Source: Multifurca ochricompacta
Taxonomy: Eukaryota > Basidiomycota > Agaricomycetes > Russulales > Russulaceae
NCBI GenBank assembly: GCA_022496185.1
Contig: WTXG01000054.1
Location: 62,001-126,000, forward strand
DNA: 64,000 nucleotides
Direction: 5' to 3'
Within the stretch, counting starts at the first letter, position 1. Each line of letters begins with the position of its first letter. The notes under the pieces are model-generated. The model had not been told where the DNA came from, made no database searches, and saw nothing but the letters and a program-made list of their open reading frames with translations. This document shows, in pieces, positions 10,904 to 21,121 of the stretch. Position numbers and translations under genes: made by a program.

Positions 10904-13626
10904 TCATCGTCCCACAGGTCCGTAGAAATTCGCGGGAGAGATCGTTCTTATGCGCTCCCCAATCGCTTTGGTCTTGTCCTTGGTTACACCGTTCTCCTTG
11001 CTGTCTCGCCCGGGCTCCTCTTGCATACGCCACACGCGCCATTCGAGCACTTCCGCGTACTCTGTCAGCGCCATGACCAGCGTTTTAAGTTCGTTCTGCG
11101 TAGGAGGAGGGTGGTCATCTTGGTCCACCCGCATTTGCTCCTTGGCATCGCCCTCATCTCCACCCGGTTCATCACCCTCCGAAATGGATGACAAGGGAGA
11201 ATCGGTCTCAGCCTCGTCCTCTACATTGGAAGTGTCGGACAGCGGGGTTAGGTGACTTGACAGCACCTCAGAGAGCCGACCGCCGCTACTGGCTTTTGGT
11301 GACTTACTACCGCTGCTACTCGCAGCAGGGATGGGCGGACCACCTGGAACTGACGTGTCTTGCTTGTCTTCCCTGTCGCTATTGGTCGAATCCTTCCCCC
11401 CCGCAATCCCGTTCTTGATCGAAATCCAGTTCGCCAGCTTGCGGATTTCGTCCGGTTGCCAGATTCCCCACCAGCGTTCAACAACGTCGTTATCTTCGTC
11501 GTCATCGTCTCCCACGGGGACGACACCGTCGGCAGGTTTCTTTCCCCAAACCGCGACGAACCAACCCCAGCGCCGCATTGCACTTCGCTCATTTGTGCTT
11601 ACGATCGCGCGGCCGTGTGCTTTCCCCCCCTTAATGGTGTCGCCAATCAGAAGAGCTGCTGCTGCCTCGCGCTCGGCTACACTCGGAGTAAGTGCAAAGT
11701 ATATGCGGCCCTCGTGGTCGATACCAAGCGGACCGAAGCGTGGGGCATGCGCTTGCAGCGCGACACGTTGGGCTTGCTCAAGCGAATTCAGGCTTCGTTT
11801 GTACTCTGCTCGGGCTGTTTTGTCCTGCGAAGCGTGCGCATGCCTCAGTCTGGTTGTCTGGGTATATCGAGTAAAACCGTACAAGGCTGTTATTCTTCTT
11901 GGCCCTCTCCCATTGTTCCCGGGTAGACTTTGCTAACTCCTTCTCCTCTCGGACGCGCTCTTTCACTTTCTTGGCGCCTTCCTCCAGCTCGTCGCGGACA
12001 GCTTGAGTGCCTAGCGCCATCTCTATAAGAGGTAGCACAACTGGGACAAGCTGGGCGGTCGTCGTGACATTTACTCCTGAGCCATTCAGTGCACCGCTGC
12101 GCGTAGTATGTATCTTGGTGCGCTGGGGAGGGGGAAGTGGATCTGGAAATATCGGCCGGTGGGGGTCTTCTTTCTTCAACTCTGCGCGCAGACCTGCGAG
12201 AGCACCCCACATCTGGTTCAGGTTGGCGCGAGACGCCTTAATATCTTGTATGGCGTCCTGTATAGCCGTCTTGCTTTGTTTGCCACCAAGCTCGAGCTGG
12301 CTATCCAAGAGTAGACCAAGGAACCCAACGAGGATCGATCGCAAGCATGTCTCGCCCACCCATCCTACTTCAACATCGACATCTTGCTCCGAGTCAGAGT
12401 TATTACCTTCGACCTCATGCGATCGCCTCCCGCCAATTTCTTCTAGCTCTTCGAGGTGTCCGCGCGACATGTCAAATAACTTGCCGAATCGGATGACGAA
12501 CTCTCGAATCGTGATGCGCGGCATTGCCCGTTCCAGGGTGAAGGACTGTGGAACGGAACGGGGCTCCAAGTGACCTTAGGGAGTGGCTTCGGTTTCCGGC
12601 TGACAGGCATCCTCAGCTTTGGAGCTGTGGCAGTGGGTACAGGATCGGGTGCTCTAGGCGGCCTGAAGACCCTGCGCTGTTTGCCTTTGCCTGGGAGTAT
12701 CCCGGTCATCTTGACGTCGCCGTCAAGCATGACAGCGACAGAGTTGGCCCCACTTCTCTTCGCAGCCGATGTCAAGTTTCTAGGAATAGAAAAAGGTAAG
12801 AAGCAAGGATCAATGCGACATGTTCGAAGCGAACCCGGTAGGCTCAAGACCGACAGCTTTCCGACACGAACGACAATTGCAATTGCTGAGGCAACGTGGA
12901 CATCTTAAAAGACAAGGATTAAGAGGAAGATAACGTCCACCTGATTGAACGTACTTGAAGATGTAGCCCTGCGCTTTGTCATGCCCTGCCGTTTCTTTGT
13001 GTAGAGCGTTGATACCGCGATCTTTGATCTCGTCTAGGTCCTGTCCGTAACGGTTCTTGAGACATGGCCTGCAATACTTGGCCTTGCAACGAGCCACTGA
13101 ATTAGGTGTCCTGATTTTGTAAGTGCAAAACAGTCCAACTACGGGGGGTTTCAGAATGGCAGGCTGGCGCGAGTGATGAAGGGCAGCCTCGGCTGACCTG
13201 AGGAATCGCGCTTTTTATTGCACTGGTGGCAATAGAAAAAGCCGTTTGGAAATCCTGGGGTGGCATTTGATGTTACTGTATGCGCAGCTCCCGTGACAGC
13301 TTGGATTTAGGTGGTGCATCAGAGACTTTTCGTTTCTTTGTCTTCATTTCTGAGGCACGCTTCTTCGTTCCATCTATGTTTTCTTCAGAACGCTTGCGTT
13401 TGATCAAATTAGACGGTGGGCCCGCGCTTGTCATGTTATGCGCGCGTAGTGGCGTAAGTGGACTAAGAGTGCTATTCGGGGCGTGCGTGTTGATTACTTC
13501 TGGCGTCCCAAAAGGCTGAGAGTACGGTGAGTGTGGAACCAGAACGTATACTTCTGGAAGTTTGTGCAGCTTTGACGAAGAAAGAGGAGTGCGTTGAGCA
13601 CGAATAGACGGTGGGCGCATAGACAT
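10904..13626 (-). CDS. zf-4CXXC_R1 (CDCA7-like) chromatin protein with WHIM-like region
   Basis: ATG 13626. The first about 115 residues are basic and low complexity (KRKRSEENIDG, KTKKRKVSD). The zinc-finger domain follows: YCHQC, later RCKAKYCRPCLKNRYG, then across an intron (donor GTACGT) CPRC and CNCRSCRK ending GLEPTG. That cysteine pattern is the zf-4CXXC_R1 domain of CDCA7 and the MAO-A repressor R1. Downstream come PRITIREFVIRFGKLFD, a coiled region rich in EEGAKKVKERVREEKE, and FGPLGIDHEGRIYFAL, which resembles WHIM-type remodeller segments. The tail is acidic and ends FYGPVGR. An intron at 11882-11825 (58 bp) joins NNSL to DKTARAEY in frame. Frame breaks near 13270-13300 (before the first CHQC) and near 12550-12580 probably reflect missing bases. 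A role in chromatin or DNA-methylation maintenance is inferred. Confidence 0.75.
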
Positions 13627-13938
13627 GAGGTGATAGTGGTTTCAGATAAACCCACCGATGTGGAGTCTGACTTTTACCGACGTTCCGTTGATCGACTCCC
13701 AATTCAAGCAAATTCAAGCAAGCCAATGGGCCGTTCATCACGTGAAATGAGAACGATCACGCGTTCCTATACCATGCACGTGATTATATACCGGCCCTAA
13801 GCAAAAGATTTCCTGACCCGCACACACTCTCCCCCACTCAGAGCTAGCTAGCCTTGTCTACCACGTACAACAGAGTCTCATACCCCCCCCCCCCTTTCTT
13901 CCTTTCCTACCTTTATTTAACCCTAATCCTTTTCTCCC
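13627..13938. promoter_or_regulatory. Divergent promoter, zf-4CXXC_R1 / TIM17
   Basis: 312 bp between opposed start codons. Contains a direct repeat of aattcaagcaa at about 13700-13720, a TATA-like tatataccgg at 13785-13795, and a C13-14 homopolymer at about 13885-13898. Confidence 0.4.
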
Positions 13939-14753
13939 ATGGCACATGCAGATCATACTCGGGATCCCTGGTGCGCATACTTGCACTTTAGTCTTTCACC
14001 CCAAATACTTATCAGTCACCGCACGCAGCCCTTGGGTGATTCTCAATGACTTTGGTGGTGCTTTTGCCATGGGTGCCGTTGGTGGTGGCATTTGGCATGG
14101 TATAAAAGGCGCACGGAACTCCCCAAGAGTATGTAATTCTGCTTCATCTTGCCTCATCCTTAAGTTCAGATAGGGGCATAACACTGACATTGCACGGGCA
14201 CGGAATTTAGGGTGAGCGCCTCGCTGGTTCGATCTCTACTATCAAGGCTCGCGCACCGGTCACCGGCGGCAACTTTGGTGTTTGGGGCGGCATGTTCTCC
14301 ACGTTTGACTGCGCTGTGAAGGGGTACGACAAAAGGAGGACGCATGGAATGCCATTATCTCTGGTTTTATGACAGGTGGTTGCTTGGCAGCGCGAAGTAA
14401 GTCTCGTTTTTTTGATCTCTCCCTCTCGTACATGAGGTGGTACTGTTGGAGAATACTTTTAACTTCCTCTTTCTTTTGATAATCGTCTACGCTAAACCCC
14501 TTCTACGTGTTACTTACGTATCTCATTCTAGGCGGTCCGAAAGCTGCATTCGGGTCTGCTGTTGCTTGCGGAATCCTACTTGGTGTATTTGAGGGTGTTG
14601 GAGTTCTCCTTGGCCGGGTATTCTCAGAAGGTACACGGCCACAGCTCCCCCCTCGTGAGTACCTTTTTTCCTATCATATGGCTTGACTCACTAGTATCCT
14701 ACCTAGTACCTGAATCGATGTCCCCGCAAACACCATCTTCTGCTGCAATCTAA
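13939..14753 (+). CDS. TIM17: Mitochondrial import translocase subunit TIM17, frameshifted
   Basis: Channel-associated subunit of the TIM23 presequence translocase in the mitochondrial inner membrane. Five exons: 13939-13970, 14029-14128, about 14210-14396, 14532-14654, 14707-14753. The protein begins [19 protein letters not shown] and then has the glycine-rich transmembrane segments typical of the family: [46 protein letters not shown], and [18 protein letters not shown], ending TRPQLPPLPESM. Intron boundaries all give the family's continuous sequence. Exon 3 carries one break: the A4 run at 14331-14334 should have five bases to continue from VKGYDK into EDAWNAI. A homopolymer deletion in an essential gene points to sequencing error. 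No cleavable presequence is expected, in keeping with the family. Confidence 0.92.
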
Positions 14754-15012
14754 TCCTCCCCCACTTGATCTCCTTGTTCCCTCATCCGCAACAATCCCCT
14801 TTGCTATACACCTCTATTGAAGTCCACGTCCATGTTCTAGGCTCATGACTGGGATTTTAGGCGCATACGCTCCGACGATACAGACCGCATATGCGCGACT
14901 TGCCATCATTATACTCCTCACTCAGTTTATATAAACAGCCCTGTGTAAATAGACTATATTCTAGACATTGCACAGGCGTAGCAACAGCTAACCATCGACA
15001 TGGGTCGGGCTT
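14754..15012. other. Convergent 3' flanks of TIM17 and Mmc1-like gene
   Basis: No coding signal. Contains the terminators of both genes, with a short A/T-rich stretch around 14920-14960. Confidence 0.35.
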
Positions 15013-17340
15013 CTATCCGCTAGGGTTTGGTGGATTAGAACTGACTTTATCAAGTTTATCAACGTCCTGCCGTAGCTGCACAATTTCATCTTGGCGTCTT
15101 GCGATAATCTCCTCGACGCCCTCCGCCGCTCGCACAGGCACAACGAGAACTTGGGTTTCAAGTGCCTGGTCGAGCGCAACCTAGAAAAAGGACAAATGTA
15201 AGTGAGCGAGGTAAATCTCAGAACAAAAAGCATGGTCATGAGGAGGTAGGTGGAGCCACTACCCTTTCTTACCTGAACGTCCCGCTCTGCCGCTTCCTGG
15301 ACTCGAACCCAATCAGCATTCCACGCCTTCCGCATTTTATCCCACTTTCCAATTGCCCATCTCACGCCGGCAACTGTGACGAGCAGTCCTGCACCAGCAG
15401 CTTCACCCATCCCATGCGTGAGAACCAAGACGCCCGTCCCGATACCAGCCCCGACGCTCCCCACGACACGTACGAGGAAGATCTGCGCCGCGCGCGCAAG
15501 TGCGGTCGTCGAGCCCTCATCGAGCCGCGCGAGACGACGATGTAAAGGTGCGAGCAGAACGCGAGGCTCAATGACGAATGAGGGTGCGTGAGCGAGTTGC
15601 TCAGTGTGTTGAGCAGTACGGTGGAGCGTAGTGTTTTCGGGAGTGAGTGATTGACGAAGTGGAGAGGGTTCGAGTGGTGAGCGTGGATTGAGTGCTGGGT
15701 AACGACGCGAGAGCGGGTAAGAGTCCACTGGTGATGTTTCCGATCCAGGCGTCTCGCGTCGCTTGTTGCATGCGCCAAGGGACCTCGTCCGGTGCCCAGA
15801 GCACGCGCCACCACGTCAGGTTGTCCAAGATGGGTTGTATGGTTCTGTTGGCGCGGGTCATCGCCGCGCGCACGCTGTTTTCGCTATCAATACCACCTGT
15901 CCTTCTTGCTCCTTCTCTTGCTGCTGCGGTTCCAGTCCTGTGCGCATCAGGAGGTTGATGCGACGCTGGGAGTTGTGTATGGGTATCGGGCACCAAAGCT
16001 TCGCTATGCGGACCAAACACAGCGCGTTGCGCATCCCCTCGCGCGCGCGCAGTCTCGCTACGCAAAGCGCGTACCACATCAATCGCTTCGCCCAGTTCTG
16101 CCTCGGCAGCACTCAAGCTGTTGCGTAACATGCCTACTGTAGCACTCACTAACCCATCGCCCTTCTGAGTCGAGGTCGGAATGGACTGTAGTTGACGCTT
16201 GAGCGTGCTAAGACCGGAACCAAGAGAGTCGTCCGCATAGCGCTGCACGTGCAACGCGTCTGTAGGGTTTGTGCGTAACGCGCGAATTGAGGACAACGCT
16301 CGCGCAGGGTCGACGAAGAATACACGATCTGGACGAACTCCGAGCTCGAATACGGCTGGCGGAATACTGGACGATGTTGAAATGGGAGATGGAGAGGTTA
16401 TTAAGAGGAGAGCGTGTGGTGGAAGCCGGTATGGGAACACTGTCGGTTTCGTATTTGAAGTGGTTTGTGGGGAAAGTGTCGCAAGTGGGGCGGTCAGGGG
16501 GTTGATGATGATTATGGGAATATGCGAGGTGTAAAGGAGTTTGAGGTGGTCCTGGGAGAGCTCGCGACTTGGTCGTAATTCGGTTAAACGCACAGGTGAA
16601 GGCAAAGAAGCCAAAATGGAGGAAGACAAGCGTAGAATCCGCGTTGGCGAAGGAGGTGCACCTTCCGAGTCCACCGAGTCGCCTTTCGTATCTCCGATGG
16701 GCAATGCGGTGTATCTGCGGAAAGATCAGAACCAATAGTCGGTGGTAATGCGACACTCGCACTCGACATCAAGCCTGGTATCCTGTTCACGGCCTTCCCA
16801 GCGGCTCGTAATCCGTGCATTTTCCGCCTCCAAGAAAGGGTCTTGAAGCAGAGCGCTGACGAGAGCTTCACCCCCAGAGAACTCGTCCACAGCATAGACT
16901 ACGAAAGGTGAATGAGCCACGCATCCAATCTACACTTTGAACGCACCGACGATGGAAATCTTATCTTCCTCCGCTGTTAAATTGGAACGGGAGGTCTCGT
17001 CAGATACGTCACGCAAGACCTCGTTCCAAATTAACGACTCGGAAGACTGGGGGAGGACTCGGGTGACAAGTTCACGGGCAGTATGTAAAGCGGTAAGAGT
17101 GTGGGCGTGTTGAGTTTTGTTTGAATGTTGCTCTGCCGAGGAGACAAATGATGAAGCGGGTGTCGAGAATGTTTTACGTGCGAGAGAGGCTGTCACGGTA
17201 GCATGAAAGCGGAAGTGCAGCAAGGACTTGGCGGAGACAAGACCGGGTGTTTCATGACGAAAGTAAAGAAGTGAATTTCCAGCTTGTTGACGGCTGTAGG
17301 AGGTAAGATTCCCGCAGACGAGGCATGTTCGCACCCGCAT
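15013..17340 (-). CDS. Mmc1-like mitochondrial DRP-like protein
   Basis: ATG 17340 with an N-terminus rich in Arg, Ser and Thr and poor in acidic residues over about 60 residues, a likely mitochondrial targeting sequence. After two short introns (about 16931-16884, and a 48-bp one about 16757-16710 with a CTGAT branch site before CCGCAG) comes KISIVVYAVDEFSGGEALV, which resembles a degenerate P-loop segment. The middle holds helical stretches (SLSAAEAELGEAIDVVRALR). The C-terminal region has FVIEPRVLLAPLHRRLARL, a hydrophobic glycine-rich hairpin (VGSVGAGIGTGVLVL then AAGAGLLVTVAGV) and, after an intron at 15272-15181, a coiled coil (RRQDEIVQLRQDVDKLD). This matches my recollection of Mmc1, a fungal matrix DRP-like pseudoenzyme linked to cristae shape. 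A frame change lies between 15600 and 15730. Confidence 0.6.
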
Positions 17341-17824
17341 TTAAGGAAGCAGGAGCAGTCAGACAAGTGTGAGTGTGAGCAAGCTACGCACTAAGTGCTA
17401 GCAATAACATTGTCCGGCTCTCGGCCCGCTTTACTTGTTACTTGTTCGATTGGATGTCATGTGATCTAGACATTATTTCTCTTTTGCTTCCTACCCTCAC
17501 TTCCTACCCTCATTCCAGCCCCTTTGACCCAGGCAAGATCCTCAAATGCCTCAAAATAACTACTCAACGTCATCCCTCAAGACCCTTAAAGAAGGTTCTA
17601 GCTAAGTACGACGTCATCATAACACTCTGTATTTATACTAGACTTCCCAAGAGCCCTGTATCCCAGTTTCGAGCTCCTGTCGTATCTAGTGCTTGTTACT
17701 CGGCAATTCATTGCTTTTCACTGTCTTATCCTGCATATAAGACAGTTGTCTCATCATCAGAACCCATCAGAACACCCAATTCCCTATCCATTGACCTACG
17801 CAGGTAACAGCCGTTACATCTACC
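17341..17824. promoter_or_regulatory. Divergent promoter, Mmc1-like / methyltransferase
   Basis: 484 bp between opposed start codons. A direct repeat of cttcctaccctca occurs at about 17488-17513. No conserved ORF recognised. Confidence 0.4.
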
Positions 17825-18958
17825 ATGTCTTCCTCTGTCATTACCCTCGAGTATAAGCCCTCTGCCGAGGTCGTACCCCCACTTGACCCGTTCTTTTTAA
17901 AGCGACCGCGGTTGAACTCGCTTTCCTGAAAGCCACCATCTCGAAAGATGAAACAGAGATGCGCCGACGCATAGATGAGCTGCAACGCGAGTGAGTTTTT
18001 TGTCCAGCCTAATCGTAGTTTCATTGACACTTTAATTCAGAGCTTAGTGCGTACTGACCGACTTTGCTGTGATCTGGGAAATACTCACTCTGTGATCCAA
18101 ATCTGCAGTGAGATCTATCCATATTTATCCATTCGCGCTTACTATATGGTCTATCTGCGAATGTACCGTCATCCCATCTATCCGCGCGTTCTGTCTCAGG
18201 GTAAGGAAGATCCGTCTGCCATTCTTCTCGATGTTGGATGCTGCAGTACGTGTGCATAATTTTATTTAGGCAGTTTTGGTCTCTTACCAAAACAGTTGGG
18301 ACGGATGTCCGTAAACTCGTGATTGATGGGTATCCCGCATCTCAGGTACTAGGTATTGACCTTCGTCCGGAGTTTCTGACGTTAGGTCATAAGCTATATG
18401 GTGATGCGGAGTCATGCCGCATTCATTTCCTCGCCGCAGATATCTTCGCTCTCTCCAAACCTTTAATTGCTCCCCGAGCGCCATCTTCCGAGGCAACCCC
18501 GTTATCTGAGACATCTCCCTTGACGAATTGATTGGGCGCATCAGCTACATCCATGCCGGTTCACTCTTTCATATCTGGGATGAACCCACTCAGCACACTC
18601 TTGCTTTACGTCTCGTGCTTCTACTGAGACGTCGGTCAGGCTCTACAATTTTTGGGAGGCAACCGGGGCTTCCAGAGGCTGGGGTGATAGATGATCGCAT
18701 GCAAAGGTTTGCATGACGTTCACTCGTATTCACCTATCTTATCAACCATTGCCTACCACACAATTATGCAGATTTAGGTTCGGCCACTCTCCTGCGTCTT
18801 GGACTAGCCTTTGGAAGACGGTATTTGAGGCAGTGGATGGACCGGAGTTTGCATCGACAAGAGTGAAAGTTGAGGCAGAGCTCATATTAGGTGATCCGTC
18901 CGTAACTCCAGGAGGGGATACGCATCACGTCCTGTTCTGGAGTGTCGAGATACTTTAA
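17825..18958 (+). CDS. Class I SAM-dependent methyltransferase (AusD-like type), frameshifted
   Basis: ATG 17825, stop 18958, about 300 residues over at least four exons. After the first intron (GTGAGT at about 17993, acceptor CTGCAG at about 18109) the sequence DEIYPYLSIRAYYMVYL leads into the SAM-binding core ILLDVGCC|IGTDVRKL, followed by VLGIDLRPEFLTLGHKL and FLAADIFAL. This arrangement (IYPYxxIR, then LDVGCCxGxDxRKL) is the fungal family that includes AusD-like methyltransferases of secondary metabolism, but no polyketide synthase, terpene cyclase or P450 lies nearby, so I do not infer a cluster. The final exon holds WTSLWKTVFEAVDG and ends HHVLFWSVEIL. Two frame breaks: the AAA run at 17899-17901 lacks one base (before the VELAFLKATIS segment), and another lies around 18490-18515 before DELIGRISYIHAGS. 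Confidence 0.78.
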
Positions 18959-19093
18959 ATGAGACACTTTTCTGTGAAGCATGTTTGCCCATTTGCATAG
19001 AGATTTGGTCTACCCTCTGATGATCCTGGATGGGCTATAGCATTATTCTCTGAGTCACCCTACTCACATTTATGGGGGTTGTATACCCACCAC
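18959..19093. other. 3' flank of methyltransferase
   Basis: No gene seen; ends where the LTR-like block begins. Confidence 0.3.
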
Positions 19094-19525
19094 TGTAACA
19101 CAACGGCGAACTCACGACACGAGAACGCCGGGAGCACATGGGCAGAAGCTGCACGACTTCGCCACCTCAGGTGCTGAAAGTACTCAAGGACGTCATGTTC
19201 CGATAGCAGTACTAGTCCATAATTTTCAATATTATCGTTAAGTATCACGGCTGCAATTAATGTGTCTCCGCGTAGTGGGACGTCATAGGGTGCACTAAGG
19301 TCGCCCCCACGAGGCAGTCGGGAGAAGGCGAGGGGAGGGTGCGTTTTGGTCAGGTGTTCGTCGGGTGTTCGTAACATCCCGCCTCTGATCTCACTATATA
19401 AATCCCCCTACAGAGCACTCTACACTCGAATTCACTGCTGTGCCAGGAAGTTGTGCTCTAGAACACTCGAACTAGCTCAGGATTCAGCCAACTTGCCAGA
19501 CGAGATTGGATATGAAGCGTTGTGA
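19094..19525 (+). mobile_element. LTR-like block, plus orientation (probable)
   Basis: Begins TGTAACAC and runs about 430 bp to a point just before the inverted repeat. A TATA-like element (tatataaat, 19395-19403) is followed by a C run and a short leader with repeated aacactcga motifs, the layout of a U3-R region in fungal LTR retrotransposons. There is no coding domain in it. The boundary calls are weak, because no second copy exists in the window for comparison. It faces the minus-orientation block at 19797-20069 across the hairpin. Confidence 0.35.
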
Positions 19526-19796
19526 TGTTACGGTTGACAGACCATTCAGCGTGTCAAGTTCGATGCCAGATGATCAATCTGGCAGAGTTCGGGTGATGAG
19601 ACGAATGCTAAGCGTGCTAGGCGAAGCAAAGAAAATATATGATATTCTTGTTTCCCATAGAACTCTAGTCTCCAGAATATCATATATTTTCTTTGCTTCG
19701 CCTAGCATGCTTAGCACTTGTCTCACCACCCGAACTACGCCAGATTGATCATCTGGCATCGAACTCGATACGCTGAACGGTCTGTCAACCATAACA
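19526..19796. repeat. Large inverted repeat: two 123-bp arms, 25-bp loop
   Basis: Arm 1 is 19526-19648 and arm 2 is 19674-19796; they are reverse complements with about ten mismatches (about 92% identity by eye), nearly all transitions. The outer ends read TGTTACGG and, on the other strand, TGTTATGG. Each arm also contains a small internal palindrome (CCAGAT..ATCTGG). A transcript through it would fold into a long hairpin. It could be an inverted duplication within the retroelement leader, or a short palindromic element inserted between two LTR-like blocks. Confidence 0.9.
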
Positions 19797-20069
19797 TTAG
19801 ATCAAGACTAAAGATACTCTGAGAGAAAATGGGGGTTTAAATAGGTATGAGACTTGGGCAAGGCTGACATGGGGAGTGAGGCTGACATGGGGAGCAAGGC
19901 TGACATGGAGAGCGACCTATGGAATGTGTTGTTGGGTCTTAGATAGAATGTGTAGGAGCGAGGCGGTTTATTATGATTAGGAACTAAATGGAATTAAGTG
20001 ATGATTCCTGAGATAATCTTGTGAATAGTCTGATCATTAAGTCGTAATATCGTTAAGTCATAACATCAC
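19797..20069 (-). mobile_element. LTR-like block, minus orientation, of a Ty3/gypsy element
   Basis: On the minus strand the block begins TGTTATGAC at 20069, directly after a purine-rich tract (aaacgggggtga, 20081-20070) that looks like the polypurine tract next to a 3' LTR. It contains three 18-bp direct repeats and a TATA-like tatttaaa (19843-19836) followed by a C run. The end merges with the inverted repeat at 19796, so its true 3' boundary is uncertain. The decayed polyprotein end lies immediately upstream on the same strand. Confidence 0.5.
19861..19914. repeat. Three tandem 18-bp repeats in LTR
   Basis: Three copies of an 18-bp unit beginning aggctgacatgg, with one to three differences between copies. 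They lie upstream of the TATA-like site of the minus-strand LTR and could be repeated enhancer elements. Confidence 0.85.
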
Positions 20070-20103
20070 CCCCGTTTAATGTCGAGAGGCGCCGATGAAC
20101 CAG

Positions 20104-20505
20104 TTACAATGCAGGGCCAGTCACAGAGGGGTGTGCCCGTGGAGGAATACGGATTGTGAGAGGAGAAGGAGAGGATTCGTTAATGGTGCCATGTTTGGCG
20201 AGAATGTGGGCAGGAAGCGAAGAGGACACAGATGGTGGCAAGGAGGCAAGATATCATCCAATGAGATCGTCAGCGTGAATATAACGGTAGTCAACCCATT
20301 CATTGTCACTAATGTGATCAACCTCGACTTCTTCGACGCCATTGACAAGTACCGGTGGAGGGCGGGGAAGTGGAGGGCCATGTGTGTGCGTAGTGATGTA
20401 GGGCGAGAGTAAGGAGGCGTGAAAGACGTCGTGTATCCGCAGAGAGGGTGGTAAATCAAGCTTGAAAGCCACGGGGGAGATAACGCGAGTGATTCCAAAT
20501 CCGAG
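20104..20505 (-). pseudogene. Decayed C-terminus of Ty3/gypsy polyprotein
   Basis: The minus strand encodes the end of a Ty3/gypsy Pol: ITRVISPVAFKLDLPPS, then RIHDVFHASLLSPY, the segment that joins integrase to a chromodomain-like tail (EEVEVDHISDNEW). The frame then stops at 20254 and similar sequence continues in another frame to a stop at 20104. No reverse transcriptase, RNase H or integrase core is found upstream; sequence beyond 20530 is unrelated. It is therefore a 5'-truncated, frame-broken remnant next to its probable 3' LTR. Confidence 0.75.
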
Positions 20506-21121
20506 TGCTTATTCGTGAAGAGAGCCATTACTTGAAAGTAGATTCCAAGTCTCCGAACCTTGAAACAAGACAGCTGAAAAGACAGTTGAATGGTGACTCT
20601 CCTTCTCCAGAACTCAAAGCCATGGGGTAACTATGGGAGCTATGAAAAGTATTCCTTCCGAGCCAGGGATGACGATATAACGATCCCTTTAGGAGGGCAG
20701 CCGCCGGTAGACCATACCGATAAGGAGACGAGAAAGCCTCGGAGACAACTTTCCACACTATTTTTCGGCGTTGTCCTGCAACCGGGGCATCACCGGCCAG
20801 CGTCACCGGGTGCCAGTCGAGCGCCTTGGAATGTCCGTTGACAGTAGGTTCCTCATTTCCGCCAGGTGGTAATCAGAGGACTTGGGGGAGGGGCATTCTA
20901 TAGTATTCTGTACAAGTGACGCGATCACATGACCAGAAGGAGGAAGCGCGCCTCGTCCAAATTGTCAGTCCCGCCGCCGCCAGTTGAGTGCGCAAGCGCA
21001 AAACTGTAAAATCTACCTCTCCTGCCTGCGACCACAATCCAGAGTTAGGGGAAGCCAGTCTAGGGAGTCTCCCTTAGCAAAATCCCCCACATCTCTGCAT
21101 TTTATTACGCCAAAACAAGCC
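20506..21121. other. Chitin synthase upstream region
   Basis: Runs from the retroelement remnant to the chitin synthase start. Open frames on both strands lack recognisable domains. An in-frame extension upstream of ATG 21122 is open back to about 20984, but it has no better start. Confidence 0.35.

Noticed and set aside
14331..14334. Programmed ribosomal frameshift in TIM17
   Set aside because: No slippery heptamer or downstream structure seen, and similar one-base losses occur in many unrelated genes in the window.
19506..19792. Two overlapping, near-identical ORFs of 80 and 72 codons on opposite strands
   Set aside because: They are the two arms of the inverted repeat read from each strand; no known domain, so not annotated as genes.
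20528..20841. Additional retroelement coding upstream of the gypsy remnant
   Set aside because: Reading frames on both strands show no reverse transcriptase, RNase H or integrase motifs.
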